Shown: in pieces, positions 1 to 8,250 of the stretch
Layout: each line of letters starts with the position of its first letter
How positions within the stretch are numbered: position 1 is the first letter of the stretch
NCBI RefSeq assembly: GCF_024055715.1
Contig: NZ_JAMXMV010000034.1
Location: 1 to 64,000, forward strand
Direction: 5' to 3'
DNA length: 64,000 nucleotides
From: Actinoallomurus soli
GTDB lineage: Bacteria; Actinomycetota; Actinomycetes; Streptosporangiales; Streptosporangiaceae
The notes under the pieces: generated by a model
Database searches by the model: none
Seen by the model: only the letters and a program-made list of their open reading frames with translations
What the model was told of the DNA's origin: nothing
Position numbers and translations under genes: made by a program

Positions 1-89
1 CCGCGCGCCCGCTCGCCTCGGCGCCCACCGCCCTGCTCCTTCGACCGGGTCCGGCACTCGATGGACCGGCTCGTCGGGTCGGCCTCGGG

Positions 90-3000
90 TCAGCCGTTCC
101 AGACCTGGAGGCTGGAGATCTGGCCGGCGGGCCAGCCGGTGTTCGCCGTGACGTTGACCCGGATGTACCGCTGGGTGGTCGCGGTGATCGGGATGGTCAC
201 CGTGTTGTTGCTCGCGGGGTCGAAGGTGTAGGCGGCGGACGACTTCACGGTGGTGAAGTCACTCCCGTTCGTACTGCCGAGGATGGACAGCGTCTCGGTG
301 CGCGCGCCCCAGGACGCCGGCAGCTGCAGGACGATCCGGCTCGCGGTCTGCGCGGAGCCGAGGTCGACCTGGACCCACTGCGGGAAGGCGTTGTTGGCGC
401 TCTCCCAGTAGGTGCTCTGGTCGCCGTCGGTGACGTTGCCCGACGGGTAGACGTCGTTGTGGCTGGACTCGCTGGTGGGCCTGCCCGCCGCGAGGTCGGT
501 GGACGTCGTGCCCGTGCCCGTGCCGGTCAGTGCGACGGTCGTCGGACTGCCGGCCGCGTCACTGTTGATCGTCAGCGTGCCGGTACGGGTGCCGGACGCC
601 GTCGGCCGGAAGCTCACGTTGGCGGTGCAGGACGCGCCGGCCGACAGCGAGCTGCCGCAGTTGTTCGTCATCGAGTAGTCACCGGTGGCCACGACGGACG
701 ACAGCGCGGCCGCCGCCGAGCCGGTGTTGGTGATCGTCACGGCCTTCGCCGCGCTGGTCGTGCCGACCGCCTGGCTGCCGAAGCTCAGCGACGTCGGGCT
801 GGCGCTGAGCGTCGCGGAACCGCCGGACGATCCCCCGCTCGGGTAGACCTCGAACTCGGAGGCCTGCGCGGCGTTCCAGCCGGAGTTGGCGGTGACGTTG
901 ATGCGGACGTACCGGGCGTCCGTGGCCGGCACCGGGATGTTCACCACGTTCGTCGGCGAGGTGAAGGTGTACGTCGCGGAGCCGACGGCCGTGCCGAAGC
1001 TGGAGCCGTTCGTGCTGGTCTGCACCGACAGCGTCTGCGTGCGGGTGCCCCAGGCGGAGGACGGAGGCAGCTTCAGCGTCACCTTGCCGATGCTGTAGAC
1101 GGCGCCGAGGTCGACCTGCAGCCACTGCGGCCACGAGCCGTTCGCGCTCTCCCAGTAGGTGTTCGCGTCGCCGTCGGTCGCGGTCGAGGCGGTCTGCGTG
1201 CCGTTCACCTCGCTGCTGGCCGTGGCCGTCTTCCCCCGGGCGAGGTTGGTGTCGGTGCCGATGCCGCTGCCGGTCAGGGCGATCGTGGTCGGGCTGTTGT
1301 TGGCGTTACTGGTAACGGTGACGTTGCCCGTACGGGTGCCGGACGCGGACGGGGTGAACTTCACGGTCACGGTGCAGGACGCGCCGACCGCCAGGGTCGA
1401 GCAGGTGTTGGTCTGGCTGTAGTCGCCGCTCGCGCTGACGCCGGACACGGTCGCCGACGTCGTGCCCGTGTTGGTGACCGTGACGGCCTGCGTCGCCGAC
1501 GACTGGCCGACGAGCGTGCCGGGGAAGGTCAGGCTCCCCGGGTTCGGGCTGAGGATCGGCCCGGGTGCGACGCCCGTGCCGGACAGCGGGACGGTGTTGG
1601 TGATGCCGGACGCGGAGATGCTCAGGTCGCCCGTGCGCGAGCCTGTTGCGGTCGGGCTGAACTTCACGCTGACCGTGCAGGACGCGCCGGCCGCGATCGA
1701 GCCGCCGCAGGTGTTGGTCTGGCTGAAGTCGCCGCTCGTGGAGATCGAGCCGACCGGGGCCGCGGCGGTGCCGCTGTTGGAGACGGTGACGTTCTGCGCG
1801 GCGCTGGTCGATCCGGTCGCCACGCTGCCGAAGCCGAGCGCGGTCGGGCTGATCGAGATCAGCGATCCGTTGTCCGGCAGGTACGGCGGGAAGGCCGGGT
1901 TCGTGATGTTCTGGCACCCCGTCGAGCCGAAGACGCCGGAGTTGCCGCCGCCGTCGGTCAGCGTGAAGCCGACGCCGCAGTTGTAGATCGGCGCGGGCGC
2001 CTGCGTCCCGGTGGCGGTGCTGTTGGTGATCTTGGCCGAGCCGCCGACCTGCTCCTGCACGACCCAGGTGCCGGTGTTCTGGATCGTCGCGTTGTTGATG
2101 GAGACGTTCGTGATGCTGGACCCCGAGACGAACTGGATCGCCTCGAACGGACTCTGCTGGATGAGGACGTTGTCGACGTTGACCTGCCCGGTCATCGCCG
2201 CGTCACGTGCGTCGAACCACAGCGCGCCGACGCCGAAGTTCCAATGCGGGTCGAGGCTGCCCGAGCGGATGATCGTGTTGCGCAGCACGTCGGTACGGCC
2301 CAGCGGCGTGGAGGTGAAGCGCTGCGCGACATGGATGCCGCCGCCCTGGGTGAGGCCGGCGTCGATGACCCGGTTGTCGGCGACCGTGTTGTCGTGGCCG
2401 CCGTAAATGGCGATGCCGTTGGCGAGAATCGGATATTGGACGGTGTCGTGGTCGAACGAGTCGTTCGCGTCGGCGTTGGTGTCGGACCAGGTCGCCAGGC
2501 CGTCGTCACCGGTGTTGCGCACGTCGCTGTTCGTGACCTTCGAGGAGGTGACGCCGTCGTGGAAGTTGACGCCGTCCGCCGTCGTGTCGCGGATCCGCAT
2601 GCCGTTGAAGACGAGGCCCGTCATGGGCCCGTCCATCCAGGCGCCGACCTTCTCGTGCTCGATCCAGATCCGGTCGACGGTGGAGTTGCTCAGCGCGCCG
2701 CCGATGCCGTTGACCTGTGCGCCGTCGTTGCGCTCCTGGACGTCGCCGAAGATGGCGAAGTCGGCGAGGTGGACGTTGGCGGTGCCGTTCGGCGCCCAGC
2801 CGCCGTAGAAGCCGGGAGCCGCGCCGACGATCGTCGAGTGCCACATGCCGGCGCCCTTGATCGTGACGTTGTCCAGGACCAGATGCCCCGGGATCTTGAA
2901 TGTTCCCTCGGGGATCCAGACGGTGCCACCGGCACCGGCCGCGGAGATCGCCGCGTTGAACGCCGCGGTCGAGTCGGCGCTGCCGGTCGGGTCGGCGCCC

Positions 3001-3644
3001 TTGCTGGTCACCGAGACCGAGCCGGACGGCTGCGACAGGGCGCCCGAGACGTTCTCGAAGTCGGCGAAGTCGATCGTGTAGGAGGAGGCGTTGTCACCCG
3101 CGTCGACCTGCAGCCGGAACTTCGTGCCCGCCGGGTAGGTGGTCGAGAAGAGACGGTGGGTCTCGTCGTAGAAGTGGTGCGGGTTGCTCCCCGGCGTGTT
3201 GGTGAACGGGTAGTCCCCGTAGTACCAGCTGTAGGCGTTGGTGAGCGTGAAGTCGCTCTGCTTCGTGCCGTTGACGTAGAAGGACAGCGGGGCCGTGTAG
3301 ACCGAGCCGTTCGAGCTGTCCGGGATGCTGTAGCGGAAGACGATCGAGTTCGTGGCGACCGGGGTGGTGAACTCGACGTACTTGCCGCTGCCCTGCAGGG
3401 TCACGGCCTTGCGGTAGGAGGCCTCGGCGGGCAGCGTGTTGTAGGCGGAACTGGGGCCGATGACCGTGCCGTTCGTCGTGGCGTTCTCCGCCTGGACCTC
3501 GACGTACGGCAGTGTCGCGCCGACACCGCCGCTCGCCGCCGCGTCGGCGGGCCCGGCCGACAGCAGGACGAGGCCGACGGCGACGAGCAGGCCGCTGAGG
3601 AGAGCGCCGAGACGGGTTCGGCGTCTCGCGTACTGATCGGTCAT
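90..3644 (-). CDS. Secreted GH87 alpha-1,3-glucanase with ASH and discoidin domains
   Basis: An 1184-residue secreted enzyme, expected to cleave alpha-1,3-glucan (a fungal wall polymer) outside the cell. The start is the ATG at 3644, directly before a signal peptide (Arg-rich n-region, hydrophobic core, ending about ADAAA near residue 36); the reading frame stays open upstream but looks non-coding. Next comes a carbohydrate-binding-like beta domain (about 40-190), then a right-handed beta-helix catalytic domain (about 195-560). In the latter, ADGVN and TGDDG place three Asp residues 23 and 24 apart, the spacing I recall for the GH87 catalytic triad. The C-terminal half alternates three ASH (choice-of-anchor D) domains and two F5/8 type C (discoidin) domains. 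The gene is divergent from a LacI regulator. The family call is strong; the exact linkage cut is inferred. Confidence 0.88.
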   Translation of the reverse strand: MTDQYARRRTRLGALLSGLLVAVGLVLLSAGPADAAASGGVGATLPYVEVQAENATTNGTVIGPSSAYNTLPAEASYRKAVTLQGSGKYVEFTTPVATNSIVFRYSIPDSSNGSVYTAPLSFYVNGTKQSDFTLTNAYSWYYGDYPFTNTPGSNPHHFYDETHRLFSTTYPAGTKFRLQVDAGDNASSYTIDFADFENVSGALSQPSGSVSVTSKGADPTGSADSTAAFNAAISAAGAGGTVWIPEGTFKIPGHLVLDNVTIKGAGMWHSTIVGAAPGFYGGWAPNGTANVHLADFAIFGDVQERNDGAQVNGIGGALSNSTVDRIWIEHEKVGAWMDGPMTGLVFNGMRIRDTTADGVNFHDGVTSSKVTNSDVRNTGDDGLATWSDTNADANDSFDHDTVQYPILANGIAIYGGHDNTVADNRVIDAGLTQGGGIHVAQRFTSTPLGRTDVLRNTIIRSGSLDPHWNFGVGALWFDARDAAMTGQVNVDNVLIQQSPFEAIQFVSGSSITNVSINNATIQNTGTWVVQEQVGGSAKITNSTATGTQAPAPIYNCGVGFTLTDGGGNSGVFGSTGCQNITNPAFPPYLPDNGSLISISPTALGFGSVATGSTSAAQNVTVSNSGTAAAPVGSISTSGDFSQTNTCGGSIAAGASCTVSVKFSPTATGSRTGDLSISASGITNTVPLSGTGVAPGPILSPNPGSLTFPGTLVGQSSATQAVTVTNTGTTSATVSGVSASGDYSQTNTCSTLAVGASCTVTVKFTPSASGTRTGNVTVTSNANNSPTTIALTGSGIGTDTNLARGKTATASSEVNGTQTASTATDGDANTYWESANGSWPQWLQVDLGAVYSIGKVTLKLPPSSAWGTRTQTLSVQTSTNGSSFGTAVGSATYTFTSPTNVVNIPVPATDARYVRINVTANSGWNAAQASEFEVYPSGGSSGGSATLSASPTSLSFGSQAVGTTSAAKAVTITNTGSAAAALSSVVATGDYSMTNNCGSSLSAGASCTANVSFRPTASGTRTGTLTINSDAAGSPTTVALTGTGTGTTSTDLAAGRPTSESSHNDVYPSGNVTDGDQSTYWESANNAFPQWVQVDLGSAQTASRIVLQLPASWGARTETLSILGSTNGSDFTTVKSSAAYTFDPASNNTVTIPITATTQRYIRVNVTANTGWPAGQISSLQVWNG

Positions 3645-3985
3645 GTACTGCTCACTCTCGGTGAGGCCCCGTGCGGTCACGGACCCCTGGAAGACCCGCT
3701 CGCGCGCACGCCGGCGAGCGGGAGGAACCGGATCGAGGGCCGAGACGGGCGGGGCGGGCGGGGGGGTGGAGCGTGTTACAGGGAAGGTAACTCCCCCGAC
3801 ACCCCAGCGCAATATCCGAACAAATCGATGCAACTTCGTATTCGGACTTCTGCAAAATCTCACGATGCCGACGCTGAAAGACCGTGGGTTGACGGCCGTC
3901 ACCGGTGGTCACGACGATGACCACGTCGCGTGCGCCGGCACCGGTGGGCGGCATCACGCGGCGTCCGCAGAGAGGGGACTTCCGT
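3645..3985. promoter_or_regulatory. Divergent promoter region between GH87 gene and LacI regulator
   Basis: 341 bp without a gene. It must hold both divergent promoters. The only symmetry I see is a 6-bp inverted repeat (TCCGAA at 3815-3820, TTCGGA at 3841-3846) in an AT-richer stretch at about 3811-3865. It is weak, and it does not match the palindrome at 7990-8005. An alternative in-frame GTG start for the LacI gene lies at 3905. Confidence 0.4.
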
Positions 3986-4996
3986 ATGGGGCGGCCAGGG
4001 GGCGAGCGGCCGACGCTGGAGAGCGTCGCGGCCCGGGCGGGCGTGTCGCGGGCGACGGTGTCCCGCGTGGTGAACGGCCTGTCCGTGACACGGGCGAGCG
4101 AGGAGTCGGTGCGACGGGCCATCGAGGAGCTGGGCTACGTTCCCAACCATGCCGCGCGAACGCTGGTGACCCGGCGCACCGATCTGTTCGCGCTCGTGGT
4201 GCCCGAGCCGACGACCCGCGTGTTCTCCGCCGACCGGTTCTTCGCAGGGGTCGTCCAGGGCATCAGCCAGGAGCTGGAGGCCGCCGACAAGCAACTGGTG
4301 CTGATGCTGGCCGGATCGGCCGCGAGCCACGACCGGATCGAACGCTCGGTGGCCGCCCGCCACGTCGACGGCGTGATGCTCGCGTCCCTGCACGGCGCCG
4401 ACCCGCTTCCGGCGGTCCTGGCCCGGATCGGGATCCCCGTCGTGTGCAACGAACGCCCTCTCGGCTCGGTCTCCGTGCCGTGCGTCGGTGTCGACAACCT
4501 CGGTGGCGCGGTGGCCGCGGTGCGTCACCTGCTCGGTACGGGGCGGCGCCGGATCGTCACGATCGCCGGCCCGCCGGACATGGTCGCGGGGATCGACCGG
4601 CTGGCCGGCTACCGGGAGGCCCTGCGCGCGGAGGGGCTGCGGCCCGTCGTCGAGGTCGGCGACTTCACGCCCGGCTCCGGCGCGGAGGCGATGCGGCGGC
4701 TCCTCGCAGCCGAACCGGAGCTCGACGCGGTCTTCGCCGCGTCGGACCTGATGGCCGGCGGCGCGCTCGAGACCCTGCGCCGGGCGGGCCGGCGGGTGCC
4801 GGACGACGTCGCGGTCATCGGATTCGACGACGTCGACCTCGCGCGGGACACCGACCCCCCGTTGACGACCATCCGGCAGCCGATCACCGAGATCGGCCGC
4901 CGGATGGCGCGCCAGCTGCTCAGCCTGGTGGACGGGGCGGAGATCGATCCGGTCGTCACCCTGCCCACCGAGCTGGTCGTCCGCGAGTCGGCCTAG
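3986..4996 (+). CDS. LacI family transcriptional regulator
   Basis: A 336-residue repressor. The N-terminal helix-turn-helix (PTLESVAARAGVSRATVSRV) and hinge helix are followed by a periplasmic-binding-protein-like sugar-sensing domain ending in the usual FDDVDLA and TTIRQP blocks. I chose the ATG at 3986 because GAGAGGGGA lies eight bases upstream and the HTH then begins at the usual distance; a GTG at 3905 would add 27 residues. It lies divergent to the GH87 gene and convergent (2-bp gap) with the GH64-GH16 operon, so it is the obvious candidate to control these glucanases. The palindrome at 7990-8005 is of LacI type. Its ligand cannot be read from sequence; a glucan oligosaccharide is inferred. 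Confidence 0.9.
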   Translation: MGRPGGERPTLESVAARAGVSRATVSRVVNGLSVTRASEESVRRAIEELGYVPNHAARTLVTRRTDLFALVVPEPTTRVFSADRFFAGVVQGISQELEAADKQLVLMLAGSAASHDRIERSVAARHVDGVMLASLHGADPLPAVLARIGIPVVCNERPLGSVSVPCVGVDNLGGAVAAVRHLLGTGRRRIVTIAGPPDMVAGIDRLAGYREALRAEGLRPVVEVGDFTPGSGAEAMRRLLAAEPELDAVFAASDLMAGGALETLRRAGRRVPDDVAVIGFDDVDLARDTDPPLTTIRQPITEIGRRMARQLLSLVDGAEIDPVVTLPTELVVRESA

Positions 4997-4998
4997 AT

Positions 4999-6414
4999 TC
5001 AGCTGCCGAAGACCTGGAACTCCCAGAGCGAGTAGCCGTACGGAGTCCCCCGCTGGGTTCCGTACATCCGCACATAGCGGCCGGATCCGGAGACGCTCAC
5101 GTCCTGCACCCCTCCGGTGCCGCTGCCGGTCGAGTACACGGTGGTCCAGTTCGTGCCGTCGCCGGACGTCTGGATCTGGAACGCCTTGCCGTAGGCGGCC
5201 TCCCAGTTCAGCACGACGTGGCTGAGCTGGTGCACGGCACCCAGGTCGACCTGGAGCCACTGCGGGTCGCTGAACGCGCTCGACCAGCGCGACGAGGTGT
5301 TGCCGTCGGTGGCGTTCGCCGCGGCGGTGCCCGAAGCCTCGGTCGAGGAGGCGGTCGTCGGCCTGCCCTGGGACAGGTTCGTCCCGGTCCCGCCACCACC
5401 CGGCGCCTTGTTGTAGACGGCCACGTAGTCGACGTTGAGCTGCCCGCCGGACACGGTCGCGGAGTTCGGACCGCCGCCGAACGCGTCGGGGAAGCCGCCG
5501 CCCATCGCGAGGTCGAAGATGATGAAGAACGGGTGGTCGACGGCGTTCGCCCAGGTCGCGGCGTCCACGCGGTTCGCGCTCAGCGTGAAGTAGTTGCTGC
5601 CGTCGAGGTACCAGCGGATCTGCTCCGGCGAGACGGACCGGTCGATCTGCACGGCGTAGGTGTGGTACCCGGTCTGGCAGCCGGGGCACGCGTGCTCGCC
5701 GCTGCCGATGCCGGTGGACTCGTTGCACGGCCCGCCGGGGTTGGTGCCGCAGTGCAGCGTGCCGAAGACCGAGCTGCGGCCGTTGACGTCCTCCAGGATG
5801 TCGACCTCGCCCGACGTCGGCCACGAGGTGCCGGTGCGCAGCGTCGAGCCGAGCATCCAGAAGGCCGGCCAGTACCCGGCACCGTTCGCCGTGGTGACGT
5901 TCGGCTGCTGGATCGAGGCCTGCATCATCACGACGCCGCCCGGGGGCGCGCCGAACGTCGCGGCCTGCGTCTCGACCCGGCCGGACGTCCAGCCCGCGCG
6001 CGGGTCCGAGCCCGAGTGCAGGGCCTTGAGGACGAGGTGCCCGGCGCCGTCCTGGTAGACGTTCGCCGTGCTGTTGGTCATCGTCTCGATCTCACCGGTG
6101 CCGAAGCTGCTGCCCGGCCCGGTGTCGTACTTCCAGGTCCCGGTGTTGAGGCCGGTGCCGCTCGCGCCGGTGAAGTCGTCGCTCCAGGTCGTGGTGAAGC
6201 CGGCGGGCGGCGCGGGTACGGCGGCGGGCGCGGCCGTGCCCGCTCCGGCCGGTGCCGCGCTCGCTCCGGCGGGAGCGGCGGCGGCCCCCGGGGTGATCAG
6301 GCCGGCGGCGAGGACGAGCGCCCCGGCGGCGGCCCTGAGCCGGCCCTTCCACGAGGCGCGGCCGGTGGCCGGCGGCCGCTCGCGATGGCGTCTCGCGTGC
6401 CGTTCGAGATGCAT
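4999..6414 (-). CDS. Secreted GH16 endo-beta-1,3-glucanase (laminarinase-type) with C-terminal discoidin domain
   Basis: A 471-residue secreted beta-glucanase. It has a long Arg-rich then hydrophobic signal region (about 1-50), an Ala/Pro-rich linker, a GH16 jelly roll (about 72-330) with the catalytic motif GEVDILE placing E203, D205 and E208, then a Gly-rich linker and one F5/8 type C domain (about 345-471). The start ATG is preceded by GGAG at good spacing. It is the second gene of an operon with the GH64 gene 89 bp upstream. Its discoidin domain is closely similar to the one at the N-terminus of the GH64 protein (shared stretches SSAFSDPQWLQ and WEAAYGKAFQIQ). Beta-1,3-glucan is the likely substrate; other GH16 specificities are possible. 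Confidence 0.9.
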   Translation of the reverse strand: MHLERHARRHRERPPATGRASWKGRLRAAAGALVLAAGLITPGAAAAPAGASAAPAGAGTAAPAAVPAPPAGFTTTWSDDFTGASGTGLNTGTWKYDTGPGSSFGTGEIETMTNSTANVYQDGAGHLVLKALHSGSDPRAGWTSGRVETQAATFGAPPGGVVMMQASIQQPNVTTANGAGYWPAFWMLGSTLRTGTSWPTSGEVDILEDVNGRSSVFGTLHCGTNPGGPCNESTGIGSGEHACPGCQTGYHTYAVQIDRSVSPEQIRWYLDGSNYFTLSANRVDAATWANAVDHPFFIIFDLAMGGGFPDAFGGGPNSATVSGGQLNVDYVAVYNKAPGGGGTGTNLSQGRPTTASSTEASGTAAANATDGNTSSRWSSAFSDPQWLQVDLGAVHQLSHVVLNWEAAYGKAFQIQTSGDGTNWTTVYSTGSGTGGVQDVSVSGSGRYVRMYGTQRGTPYGYSLWEFQVFGS

Positions 6415-6503
6415 GTGTGCTCCTTCACCGGGGTCGTACGGCGCGGGCCGTACGACCCCGTTGGTGGGCGGGGGTCACCGTGGTGGTGCGGGGAGCGGTT
6501 CGG

Positions 6504-7868
6504 TCACCAGCCGACGGCGACGAGCAGGTACTGCGGGTCGCCGTGGGAGATGAACGAGGACTGGCCGGCGTAGTCGTCGTAGGGGAAGCCGTAGGCCAGG
6601 TGGTTGATCGCGTGGTCGTGCCAGAACTTGGCGTAGTAGTTGGCCGGAGCCGCCTTGTAGTACTGCGTCGGGTCGGACCACTGCGACTGCGGCAGCTGCG
6701 CGACGTGGCGGTTCAGCGCCGCGCACATGCCGGCGTTGTTCGCCAGTGAGCCCGCGCAGCCGGTGATGTTCGAGGTGCTCTCGTTGACGCCGACCGACTG
6801 GGCGTAGCTCGTGAAGTAGTTCGCGTACTGGCCGCCGGCCCGGAACGCGCTGTCACTGCCCGGAGCGGGGATGTAGTACGGAGCCTGGACCGTGGCCAGG
6901 TGCTTGAACTCGGTCGGCACCTCGTCCTGGAACCGCTGGAAGGTCGCCGCCCGGTCCTCGGCGAACGTCGCCTGGTCCTCTCCCACCTGCGTGTCGTACC
7001 CGTCCTTGGCGTGCAGGCGCATCGCCAGCTTCAGGCCGAATCCGTCGACGCGCGTGGTGTTGCCGTTGAACACCGCCGGGCCGATGGTGAACTCGATGAA
7101 GTCGCGGTACTGGCTGGTCGGCGAGCCGAGGTAGAAGTACATCCGGCCGGCGGAGTTCGCGGGCATGTCGATGTACGGCTGCTCGGCGATCGAGTGCGTC
7201 TGGCCGTTCCAGCTCCAGTACACCTGGCTGTCGGGGTACTTGCCGTTGGTCCGGTTCAGGATCTTGAACATCAGGACGTTCTGGGCGGCGGGGATGCCGC
7301 TGGTGTCGCCCCAGAAGGAGTCCGGCGGCGGGGTCGTGGTGGTCCCGCTGTAGACGGCGAACTCCCACAGCGAGTAGCCGTACTGGGTGCCGCGGGCCGT
7401 CCCGTACATCCGGATGTAGCGTCCGGTGCCGTTGACGCTCAGCGTCTGGGTGCCGCCGGTGCCGGTCGTGGTGCTGTAGATCGTGGTCCAGCCGGCGGAG
7501 GGGTTGTCGGACACCTGGATCTGGAACGCCTTCCCGTACGCCGCCTCCCAGGTGAGCACCACCTGGCAGATCTGCTGCGACGAGCCGAGGTCGATCTGCA
7601 GCCACTGCGGGTCGCTGAACGCGCTGGACCAGCGCGTCCCGGTGCTGCCGTCCACGGCGGCCGAGGCGGGGGTGCCGGAGTTCTCGGTGGAGGAGGCGGT
7701 CGTCGGGCGGTTCAGCGCCACGTTGCCGCCGCCGCAGGCGGCCGCCCTGGCCGGCCCGGAGGTGGCGGCGACGAGGCAGCCGACGAGGAGTGCCATCGCG
7801 GTGCACACGGTCACCAGGACGTGCAGCGGCGTGCGGCGCGATGCCGCGGAGCGGGGGTCGAAGTGCAT
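6504..7868 (-). CDS. Secreted GH64 beta-1,3-glucanase with N-terminal discoidin domain
   Basis: A 454-residue secreted enzyme: signal peptide (to about residue 43), F5/8 type C domain (about 45-175), short Thr/Pro linker, then a GH64 catalytic domain. E259 (in DFIEFT) and D275 (in RVDGFG) are 16 residues apart, the spacing of the catalytic Glu/Asp pair in laminaripentaose-producing beta-1,3-glucanase. AAAGGGAG lies five bases before the ATG. It is the first gene of the GH64-GH16 operon, whose promoter overlaps a LacI-type palindrome. The family releases short laminari-oligosaccharides from beta-1,3-glucan, complementing the GH16 and GH87 enzymes next door. Confidence 0.9.
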   Translation of the reverse strand: MHFDPRSAASRRTPLHVLVTVCTAMALLVGCLVAATSGPARAAACGGGNVALNRPTTASSTENSGTPASAAVDGSTGTRWSSAFSDPQWLQIDLGSSQQICQVVLTWEAAYGKAFQIQVSDNPSAGWTTIYSTTTGTGGTQTLSVNGTGRYIRMYGTARGTQYGYSLWEFAVYSGTTTTPPPDSFWGDTSGIPAAQNVLMFKILNRTNGKYPDSQVYWSWNGQTHSIAEQPYIDMPANSAGRMYFYLGSPTSQYRDFIEFTIGPAVFNGNTTRVDGFGLKLAMRLHAKDGYDTQVGEDQATFAEDRAATFQRFQDEVPTEFKHLATVQAPYYIPAPGSDSAFRAGGQYANYFTSYAQSVGVNESTSNITGCAGSLANNAGMCAALNRHVAQLPQSQWSDPTQYYKAAPANYYAKFWHDHAINHLAYGFPYDDYAGQSSFISHGDPQYLLVAVGW

Positions 7869-7989
7869 GCGGCTCCCTTTCGTGCGGAGGGAGAAGACGC
7901 GGGACCGGCGGGGGCGGGCCCGAACGGTGCCGCGACGGGGCGGGGGTCACGGTACGCCGGATGCCGTCGGATACCGGCGGGAAACCTTA

Positions 7990-8005
7990 CTGAGAGCGCT
8001 CTCAG
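7990..8005. promoter_or_regulatory. Perfect 16-bp palindromic LacI-type operator
   Basis: CTGAGAGCGCTCTCAG is perfectly self-complementary with the central CG typical of LacI-family sites (compare the CebR/MalR/CcpA style). It lies just downstream of the -10 of the GH64-GH16 promoter, over the expected start of transcription, where bound repressor would block initiation. The adjacent LacI regulator (start 3986) is the natural candidate to bind it. Confidence 0.8.
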
Positions 8006-8009
8006 AGAG

Positions 8010-8068
8010 AAGGTGGCCCCGTTTCCCGCGCGAGTCAAGAGAGTCAGGATGTAACATTTCGGTAACAT
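8010..8068 (-). promoter_or_regulatory. Promoter of GH64-GH16 operon with upstream 11-bp direct repeat
   Basis: Reading the minus strand: -35 TTGACT at 8033-8038, a 17-bp spacer and a weak -10 CACCTT at 8010-8015. Upstream of the -35, GTTAC occurs twice in 11-bp register (within 8051-8068), the pattern used by PhoP/GlnR (OmpR-type) regulators. The promoter and the repeat are seen; the activator is inferred. The rest of the 382-bp gap 7869-8250 shows nothing else. Confidence 0.5.
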
Positions 8069-8250
8069 GGTCGCGCCTGGAAGACTCGGCGCGCCGGACG
8101 TATGCGCTGGCCAGGGGATTTGTTGTCCGCCCCACCATTGGACCCGGGAAACTTCGGCGAAATCCTCCCGACGCCGAGACGGAACCGAGGGGTGGCCCAC
8201 CCCGATGTGGCCGAGCGACCGCCGGAACGTGCTCGCCCAGACCATCCGTG

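Noticed and set aside
3815-3846. Operator for the LacI regulator in its own divergent promoter region
   Set aside because: The inverted repeat is only 6 bp per arm with a 20-bp gap and does not resemble the 16-bp palindrome at 7990-8005.
459-3920. Very long plus-strand open frame opposite the GH87 gene
   Set aside because: High-GC third-position shadow: Arg/Gly/Ala-rich translation with no family sequence, whereas the minus strand encodes recognisable domains throughout.
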